Assembly (NCBI GenBank): GCA_030691805.1
Contig: JAUYDP010000387.1
Span: 1 to 17,688, forward strand
Source of the DNA: Dehalococcoidia bacterium
GTDB lineage: Bacteria; Chloroflexota; Dehalococcoidia; JAUYDP01
Direction: 5' to 3'
DNA: 17,688 nt
The translations under genes were made by a program, and so were the position numbers. The notes below the pieces were generated by a model. It searched no databases. It was not told where the DNA came from and saw only the letters and a list, made by a program, of their open reading frames with translations. Shown in pieces: positions 13,279 through 17,688 of the stretch (positions are counted from its first letter, which is position 1; every line of letters begins with the position of its first letter).

Positions 13279-14211
13279 ATGGCTCTTAGCCTAAAAGAAC
13301 TAAGCAAGCTTGACCAGACCTTTGCCCCTGGACACCGCCTGTGTGCGGGATGCGCAGAGAGCATTATCGTGAGGCAGGTCCTCATGGCCGCCGGAGACCC
13401 GGTGGTGGTGGCCAATGCCACAGGGTGTCTGGAGGTAGCCACGAGCATCTACCCCTTCACCTCCTGGCGGGTCTCCTGGATCCATAGCGCCTTCGAGAAC
13501 GCCGCCTCCACCATCAGCGGGGTAGAGACCGCCTACCGGTCCCTGGTAAAGCAGGGGAAAATGGAAGACGTAGGGATGAAATTCATCGTCTTCGGCGGAG
13601 ACGGCGCCACCTATGATATCGGCCTCCAGTTCCTTAGCGGAGCCCTGGAACGGGGCCACCGTTTCCTCTACGTTTGCCTCAATAATGAGGCCTACATGAA
13701 CACGGGCATCCAGCGTAGCGGCAGTACTCCCAGAGGCACCTGGACCACCACCTCCCCGGTGGGCGAGGCTATCGTTGGCAAGCGGGAATACCCCAAGGAC
13801 ATGACGGCCATCGTCGCCGCCCACGGCATTCCATACGTCGCCCAGGCCGTGCCCAGTCAGTGGCGGGACCTGATGACCAAGGTGCAGAAGGCCATCGCCG
13901 CAAATGGACCGACCTTCATAAACGTTCTGAGCTCCTGCAATCGGGGCTGGCGCCATGACACCTCCCAGACCATCGCCGTCTCCAAGCTGGCCACCGATAC
14001 CTGCGTTTGGGCCATCTACGAGATAGACCATGGGGTCTGGAAGCTTAACTATAAGCCCAAGAAGAAGAAGCCAATAACCGAGTGGTTTGAGTCCCAAGGC
14101 CGTTTCAGCCATCTGCTCCGCCCGGAGAACCATGCCCTGGTGGAACAGCTTCAAGAAAAGGTAGACAAGGACTGGAAAGCCCTGCTGGAAAAGTGCGGCG
14201 AGAAGACCTAG
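13279..14211 (+). CDS. porB: 2-oxoacid:ferredoxin oxidoreductase, beta subunit (TPP-binding)
   Basis: The 310-residue beta subunit binds thiamine diphosphate and a proximal [4Fe-4S] cluster. Cluster ligands are visible: HRLCAGCAE (Cys22, Cys25), NATGCLEV (Cys50) and NVLSSCNRGW (Cys220). The diphosphate-binding motif runs from GGDGATYDIG (GDG at 107-109) to CLNNEAYMNTG (Asn135-Asn136). GAGGAG precedes ATG 13279 at a good distance. A Lys-rich stretch near 255 (PKKKKP) is a variable C-terminal feature. It is the last por subunit, and the next gene follows after 24 bases. Confidence 0.94.
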   Translation: MALSLKELSKLDQTFAPGHRLCAGCAESIIVRQVLMAAGDPVVVANATGCLEVATSIYPFTSWRVSWIHSAFENAASTISGVETAYRSLVKQGKMEDVGMKFIVFGGDGATYDIGLQFLSGALERGHRFLYVCLNNEAYMNTGIQRSGSTPRGTWTTTSPVGEAIVGKREYPKDMTAIVAAHGIPYVAQAVPSQWRDLMTKVQKAIAANGPTFINVLSSCNRGWRHDTSQTIAVSKLATDTCVWAIYEIDHGVWKLNYKPKKKKPITEWFESQGRFSHLLRPENHALVEQLQEKVDKDWKALLEKCGEKT

Positions 14212-14235
14212 GGATCCAGGCGGACCTTCCAGCCA

Positions 14236-15573
14236 ATGGGTAAGAAAAACCAGGAACGGCAACCCTCAACCCCAAGACTATCAGAAGAAGTCTTAAACGA
14301 GTTGGTAGCCAGGGCCGTTGGATTGGACCCTGGTGGCGAGGAATTCTCTTCTTTCCTCTTGAGGCTTCGCTCCATCCCCGCCGGCGCCTTTCCCCAATTC
14401 GCAAATGCCCTCGCCAGGCAGGGGCAGGAAAAGGCGCTGCCTATTCTACTGGCCCTAGCCTGTGCAGAAGACCTGGCGCCAGCCGCGGTGGAATCTATAG
14501 GCTGGGTCCAAAGCCTGGAGGCGGCCAGCCTTTTGCAGGCTCAGTCCGATGCCAGCCCTTCCCGTGAGATAAGAAAGGCCGCCGGACGCGGCCTCCATCG
14601 CCTCCGCAGCCTCGGCCTCCACGTGGAGACCGCCGGCGAAACCGCCGCCGTACAGGCATCGCAGGTCGCTCCTGCGCCCCAGCCAAGACCTACATCCAAG
14701 ACTCGCGCTTGGGCCAGTGCTGTGGATGGCCATGGCAGCCGCTTTCTCTTCCTTGAAATGCCCAGGCCCTTTAGTGGCGGCGTCCTGGTCTTCATGATGG
14801 TAAACGACAAGTCGGGCATCCTGGAGGCGCGGGCCGGGCACGTACACGTGGACGAAGACGCCCAGAACAGGGTAGACGAGGTCTCCGGACAGAGCCGCTT
14901 ACCCCATACCGAAATCCCCTTCGATTATGCCCGCCACATGGTGAAAGAGGGGCAGCAAAAGGCTCAGGAACATGGTCAGCCCCTACCCGTAGACTACATG
15001 GTCTGGAAAGAGAGCATCGGACAACCGGAAGGCCACTGGGAAAAGCCTCCGGTCTACCAGGAGCTAAATGCCGCAAAAGTCCTGATGGAGCCTGGACTTC
15101 TGGAGGAATCGGACCGGCTTCTGGACCTGCGTGAGTTTCGGAGCTGGTTCTTGGAAACCGATGAGATGCGGCCCTATGCTCAGGAGATGGAACAGGCGCG
15201 CCACGGCAGCCTGGTGCTGAGTCAGGAAGCCCAGATGAAGAGGCAAGAACGAGTCCTGACCAGGGCGATGGAAGACCTCTTGGGCGGTGAAGACCGCGCC
15301 GTCTATAAAAAACGCCTGGAGGAGATGAGCTACCTGCTGCTTCGCACGGACAGGGAGAGAGCGGCCAAGATTGCGCTGGCAGCGGCGGCAGCCCTGGAGC
15401 AGGAGCAATCCCCTAGTCGCATTTACCTGCCGGGTTCCCGAGCCGCCAACCTGGCTATCGGCGAGCGGTCGCCCCTGGCCGGGCATCCCTTCTTCAAACG
15501 GCTGGTAGCGGAAAGCCTGGAACGGGCACTCGGTGAGATAACCCGGGATAGAAAAGTCATTGTAGCAGGATAG
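14236..15573 (+). CDS. Unknown 445-aa protein with HEAT-like N-terminal part
   Basis: I do not recognise the family. The first ~130 residues look like short alpha-helical HEAT/Armadillo-type repeats (ALPILLALACAEDLAPAAVE and SLEAASLLQAQSDASPSREI). A Pro/Ala-rich linker (about 139-157) separates them from a larger second part starting TRAWASAVDGHGSRFLFLEM and containing FMMVNDKSGILEARAGHVHV. The C-terminal third is helical and charged, with an Ala-rich run (ERAAKIALAAAAALEQEQ). There is no signal peptide, membrane segment or Cys cluster, so it is probably cytoplasmic. It sits 24 bases after porB and 16 bases before the selenoprotein gene in a same-strand run. No strong ribosome binding site is seen at ATG 14236. 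A scaffolding or regulatory role is a guess. Confidence 0.72.
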   Translation: MGKKNQERQPSTPRLSEEVLNELVARAVGLDPGGEEFSSFLLRLRSIPAGAFPQFANALARQGQEKALPILLALACAEDLAPAAVESIGWVQSLEAASLLQAQSDASPSREIRKAAGRGLHRLRSLGLHVETAGETAAVQASQVAPAPQPRPTSKTRAWASAVDGHGSRFLFLEMPRPFSGGVLVFMMVNDKSGILEARAGHVHVDEDAQNRVDEVSGQSRLPHTEIPFDYARHMVKEGQQKAQEHGQPLPVDYMVWKESIGQPEGHWEKPPVYQELNAAKVLMEPGLLEESDRLLDLREFRSWFLETDEMRPYAQEMEQARHGSLVLSQEAQMKRQERVLTRAMEDLLGGEDRAVYKKRLEEMSYLLLRTDRERAAKIALAAAAALEQEQSPSRIYLPGSRAANLAIGERSPLAGHPFFKRLVAESLERALGEITRDRKVIVAG

Positions 15574-15589
15574 AAAGGTAGGTAGAGCG

Positions 15590-16042
15590 ATGCCCCGTTG
15601 GATGCGCGCCCTGATTGTAGTAATACCCCTGGCGCTAATGGCGGTGCTGGTTACCGCAGCGTGTGAAGAGCCGCCACCCCCAGCCAGCTCGCCAGCCCAG
15701 GGAAGCGCCGCCGGAGCCAGGATCTCCGTTGACAAGGAGTCCGTAGACTTCGGCAAGGTGCCCCTGGATAAGGAAGTCCGCGCCGTCTTCAACGTCAAGA
15801 ACGTAGGGACCGACACTCTCACTTTGCGGGACGTTCGGCTTAGACTTGTGGAGGGCTGTTGACCACCCGATCCGGTTGTAGGTTCTACAACCATCAAACC
15901 AGGCCAGTCCACCACGATTATGGTCCCAACTCAGATGCATGAGGGAATGGATGGGCCGCACCTATTCGAGGTCCAGATCCGCTCTAACGATCCCCAGGAG
16001 CCTCTAAAGAAGCTAACAATAAAGGGTAACTTCGGGTCCTAG
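15590..16042 (+). CDS. DUF1573 lipoprotein, probable selenoprotein (UGA at codon 91 read as Sec)
   Basis: Read through the in-frame TGA (15860-15862), this gene encodes 150 residues. A lipoprotein signal (hydrophobic 7-22, lipobox VTAAC, Cys25) and a Pro/Ser/Ala linker are followed by an Ig-like DUF1573/ASH domain: ISVDKESVDFGKVPLDKEVR, then NVKNVGTDTLTLRDV, RLRLVEGC-U-PPDPVVGSTTIK, QMHEGMDGPHLFEV and IRSNDPQEP. Family features continue on both sides of the TGA without a frame change. Sec91 follows Cys90, giving a vicinal Cys-Sec pair in VEGC-U-PP. A hairpin closely like the fdhF SECIS starts 11 bases after the TGA. Reading through places the stop two bases before the next gene, whereas stopping at TGA would leave ~180 untranslated bases. 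It would be anchored outside the membrane. The alternative is a nonsense mutation of a Cys codon. Selenocysteine genes are not in this window, so proof is lacking. Confidence 0.75.
15860..15895 (+). promoter_or_regulatory. Candidate bacterial SECIS element
   Basis: After TGA come 11 bases and then GGTTGTAGGTTCTACAACC (15874-15892): a perfect 7-bp stem with loop GGTTC. GAT (15869-15871) and ATC (15893-15895) can add a lower stem across a CC bulge. The E. coli fdhF element, from memory, is UGA, 11 bases, then GGUUGCAGGUCUGCACC: the same distance and nearly the same 5' arm and GGU loop. The loop begins 18 bases after UGA, within the range known for bacterial SECIS elements, and has G at both first positions, as SelB binding needs. 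Confidence 0.75.
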
Positions 16043-16044
16043 CA

Positions 16045-17436
16045 GTGGTGATAGTACAGGGGGCCGCTCCTCCGGTAGATGAGGCGGCCCCCAGGCGGAT
16101 AGGGTTGTTGCGCTGGGGTCTTTTGCGGCGCTTGCTGCTAAGCCGCCTCTACCCAACAGCTTTCCAGGTGGTCGGAGTAGGCTTTCTCGGGTTGCTTCTC
16201 TATTTCTCCTTCTTCGGCACCCTCCGGGCGGGCCAGAATTTCAGCACTACGGTTACCTGGATCCTCTGGTGGTCACTTCTGCCCTGGTCCTATCTGCTTC
16301 TGGGACGGGTCTGGTGTGCCGTCTGTCCCATCGGCTCCTTGAGCGAATGGGCGCAGCGCCTGGGAGGATGGGGCCGGCGCCTGCCTGGAGCCTTCCTGAA
16401 GCGGTACAGCCTATGGCTGATGGCCGTGACCTTCCTCTTCCTGACCTGGGCTGACCGGGTCTGGAACGTGACCGGTTCGCCTAGAGCCACGGGCATCCTC
16501 CTGGCCCTGGTGCTTGGCGGCTCCCTGGCCATGGGCTTCCTATACCAGCGGAGGGCCTGGTGCCGATTCCTCTGCCCCATCGGCGCCTTCAGCGGGCTCT
16601 ACTCCATGGCCTCGAGCCTGGAGCTGCGAACGATCCCGGAGGCCTGCAAGGGGTGCGCCGGTAAGGAGTGCTACTCAGGCAGTGAAAAGGCAGCCGGGTG
16701 TCCCTTCTATCAATTTCCCGCTACTATGGACACCAACCGCAACTGTAGCATCTGCGCCAACTGCGTCAAGACCTGTCCCCGCGGAGCAATTGACCTGTTC
16801 TTTAGGCCACCCGGGCGCGAGCTTTGGGCGTTGCGCCATCCCCTGCCCGGCGAGGCGTTTCTAGCGGTGCTCCTCGTGTCCGTGGTCTACCTCCAGACCA
16901 TCAATATGACCACCGCCTTCCCGGTCTTCATGAAATGGCTGGTGGAGTCCACGCCCCTGGGGACCTACGAGCTGGCGCTGACCGCCACTTTCGCCGGATT
17001 CATCGGCCTGGTCCTGGTCCTCTACCTGCTGGCCTCCCTTCTAGCAGGTCGCACTGGCGGAGAAGGGTTCGGATTTGGGTTCTCCCGTTTCGCCTATGCT
17101 TACATCCCTCTGGCCCTGGCGGGACACCTGGCTCACAATCTCTTCCATTTGCTGATGGAAGGCCCGGCCGCCCTCCAGGCCGCGCTCGACCAGCTTGGAT
17201 GGCGGCTGGCGCCGGTCGCGGAGACCAGCATAGACGCCGGGCTGATGACCTTTACGTCGGTCACCATGGTCTTGCTGGGACTGGGTGGCAGCGTCTACTT
17301 CCTTGTCCGAACAGGGAATGCCCACGCCGTTAAAGGCTGGCGGACGGCCCTGCCCCACCTGGCGCTGGTGCTCGTACTGGGAGCTTTGTATTTACAGATG
17401 TTTATTCTGCCGATGAACCCAAGGCATTCACACTAG
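16045..17436 (+). CDS. Membrane polyferredoxin, NapH/NosR-like 4Fe-4S protein
   Basis: A 463-residue inner-membrane iron-sulfur protein of the NapH/NosR/CcoG type, which moves electrons between a quinol or ferredoxin pool and partners outside the membrane. Visible: two GR-x-WC-type motifs at membrane ends, GRVWCAVCPIG (Cys91, Cys94) and RAWCRFLCPIG (Cys173, Cys177); two [4Fe-4S] sites, CKGCAGKECY...GCP (Cys201, 204, 209, 219) and CSICANCVKTCP (Cys234, 237, 240, 244); and about eight hydrophobic segments. Unusually for NapH, there is an extra C-terminal membrane part with GHLAHNLFHLL (His361, 364, 368), possible heme or metal ligands. GTG 16045 begins two bases after the selenoprotein stop, so the two genes are probably coupled and the proteins partners. 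No separate promoter is visible. End of the plus-strand gene run. Confidence 0.85.
   Translation: MVIVQGAAPPVDEAAPRRIGLLRWGLLRRLLLSRLYPTAFQVVGVGFLGLLLYFSFFGTLRAGQNFSTTVTWILWWSLLPWSYLLLGRVWCAVCPIGSLSEWAQRLGGWGRRLPGAFLKRYSLWLMAVTFLFLTWADRVWNVTGSPRATGILLALVLGGSLAMGFLYQRRAWCRFLCPIGAFSGLYSMASSLELRTIPEACKGCAGKECYSGSEKAAGCPFYQFPATMDTNRNCSICANCVKTCPRGAIDLFFRPPGRELWALRHPLPGEAFLAVLLVSVVYLQTINMTTAFPVFMKWLVESTPLGTYELALTATFAGFIGLVLVLYLLASLLAGRTGGEGFGFGFSRFAYAYIPLALAGHLAHNLFHLLMEGPAALQAALDQLGWRLAPVAETSIDAGLMTFTSVTMVLLGLGGSVYFLVRTGNAHAVKGWRTALPHLALVLVLGALYLQMFILPMNPRHSH
16059..16092 (+). promoter_or_regulatory. GC-rich hairpin over the first codons of the polyferredoxin gene
   Basis: GGGGGCCGC (16059-16067) pairs perfectly with GCGGCCCCC (16084-16092), leaving a 16-base loop, 14 bases after the GTG start. 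Such a stem could hold back initiation unless ribosomes arrive from the upstream gene. It could also be a coincidence of Gly/Ala/Pro codons. Confidence 0.3.
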
Positions 17437-17489
17437 CGGTCAGCTTGAGCTTGTTGAAAACCATCCAATGGGCCAGTCACGCGGCATCT

Positions 17490-17517
17490 GTAGTGGCGAG
17501 GCATGCCTCGCTGCTAC
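17490..17517. repeat. REP-like extended palindrome
   Basis: A perfect 16-bp palindrome, GCGAGGCATGCCTCGC (17496-17511), is flanked by TG on each side and then by GTAG (17490-17493) and CTAC (17514-17517), which pair. The whole 28-base element can form a cruciform or RNA hairpin 54 bases after the last gene. Confidence 0.8.
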
Positions 17518-17688
17518 GTGAGCGGCGCCTGGTCGGCCATGGTAGGGAAGACAGCTCCGTACTTTATCAAGTGGCGAGGCATGCCTCGCTGCTACGTGAG
17601 CGACGCCTGGTCGGCCATGGTAGGGAAGACAGCTCCGTACTTTATCAAGTGGCGAGGCATGCCTCGCTGCTACGTGAGCGGCGCCTGG
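17493..17688. repeat. 78-bp tandem repeats, 2.5 copies to the window edge
   Basis: Units at 17493-17570, 17571-17648 and 17649-17688 (cut by the window). Units 1 and 2 differ at one base (17525 G, 17603 A), and the visible part of unit 3 has G at that position. Each unit begins with the 16-bp palindrome (also at 17574-17589 and 17652-17667) and contains GGCGCC and CCATGG. No gene is seen here. The array probably continues beyond the window. Confidence 0.95.

Noticed and set aside
13300..14262. 320-codon minus-strand frame opposite porB
   Set aside because: It lies entirely over a clear beta subunit with all cofactor motifs; its translation is Gly/Leu-rich with no family match.
15590..15862. 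A complete 90-aa protein ending at the TGA
   Set aside because: The domain is cut in the middle and the family sequence goes on in the same frame to 16042; a SECIS-like hairpin sits at the expected distance.
15064..15915. 283-codon minus-strand frame across the 445-aa gene and the selenoprotein gene
   Set aside because: Opposite two better-supported plus-strand genes; Ser/Thr-rich shadow translation without domains.
17493..17688. CRISPR array
   Set aside because: The units are directly adjacent, with no variable spacers; the whole 78 bp repeats.

Overview
The window looks like a piece of a Chloroflexota (Dehalococcoidia-like) chromosome, probably from an anaerobe. This rests on gene content and is an inference: a secreted protein ending in a YLPLV motif, a DUF5679 zinc-ribbon microprotein, a four-subunit 2-oxoacid:ferredoxin oxidoreductase, a molybdenum hydroxylase subunit next to a branched-chain amino acid transporter, and REP-like GCGAGGCATGCCTCGC palindromes. 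UGA ends livM and hicB, so the standard stop code is in use.

Layout. 1-2866 (+): the 3' end of a livM-type permease gene, then a xanthine-dehydrogenase-family molybdopterin subunit without its usual FeS and FAD partners. 2965-3349 (-): hicB with a frameshifted, decayed hicA. 3637-10546: a probable genomic island. A 21-bp sequence at 3637-3657 matches the 3' end of the tRNA-Asp gene (10526-10546) at 19 of 21 positions. Between the repeats lie a three-gene minus-strand cassette (DNA methyltransferase with an N-terminal zinc-finger-like motif, DGQHR/DndB-like protein, unknown 451-aa protein) and a secreted seven-repeat beta-propeller/Ig protein. No integrase was found. 10526-10965 (-): tRNA-Asp(GTC) and a 47-aa DUF5679 protein, each with a promoter; the DUF5679 terminator runs into the tRNA promoter.

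11126-17436 (+): a sigma70-like promoter followed by porG-porD-porA-porB, a 445-aa protein of unknown function, a DUF1573-type lipoprotein, and a NapH/NosR-like membrane polyferredoxin. The window ends in 78-bp tandem repeats built around a 16-bp palindrome.

The most important observation is the DUF1573 gene. Its frame is interrupted by TGA at codon 91, directly after a Cys codon, and then continues in frame through recognisable family sequence to a TAG two bases before the next gene. Eleven bases after the TGA is a perfect 7-bp hairpin with a GGUUC loop. The spacing is the same as in the E. coli fdhF SECIS, and the sequence is close. I read it as a selenoprotein with a Cys-Sec pair. A working model, which is inference, is that POR reduces ferredoxin, the membrane polyferredoxin carries electrons across the membrane, and the Sec lipoprotein uses them outside. 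The second item of interest is the methyltransferase/DGQHR/unknown-protein cassette in the tRNA-bounded island, a candidate DNA-modification or defence system.
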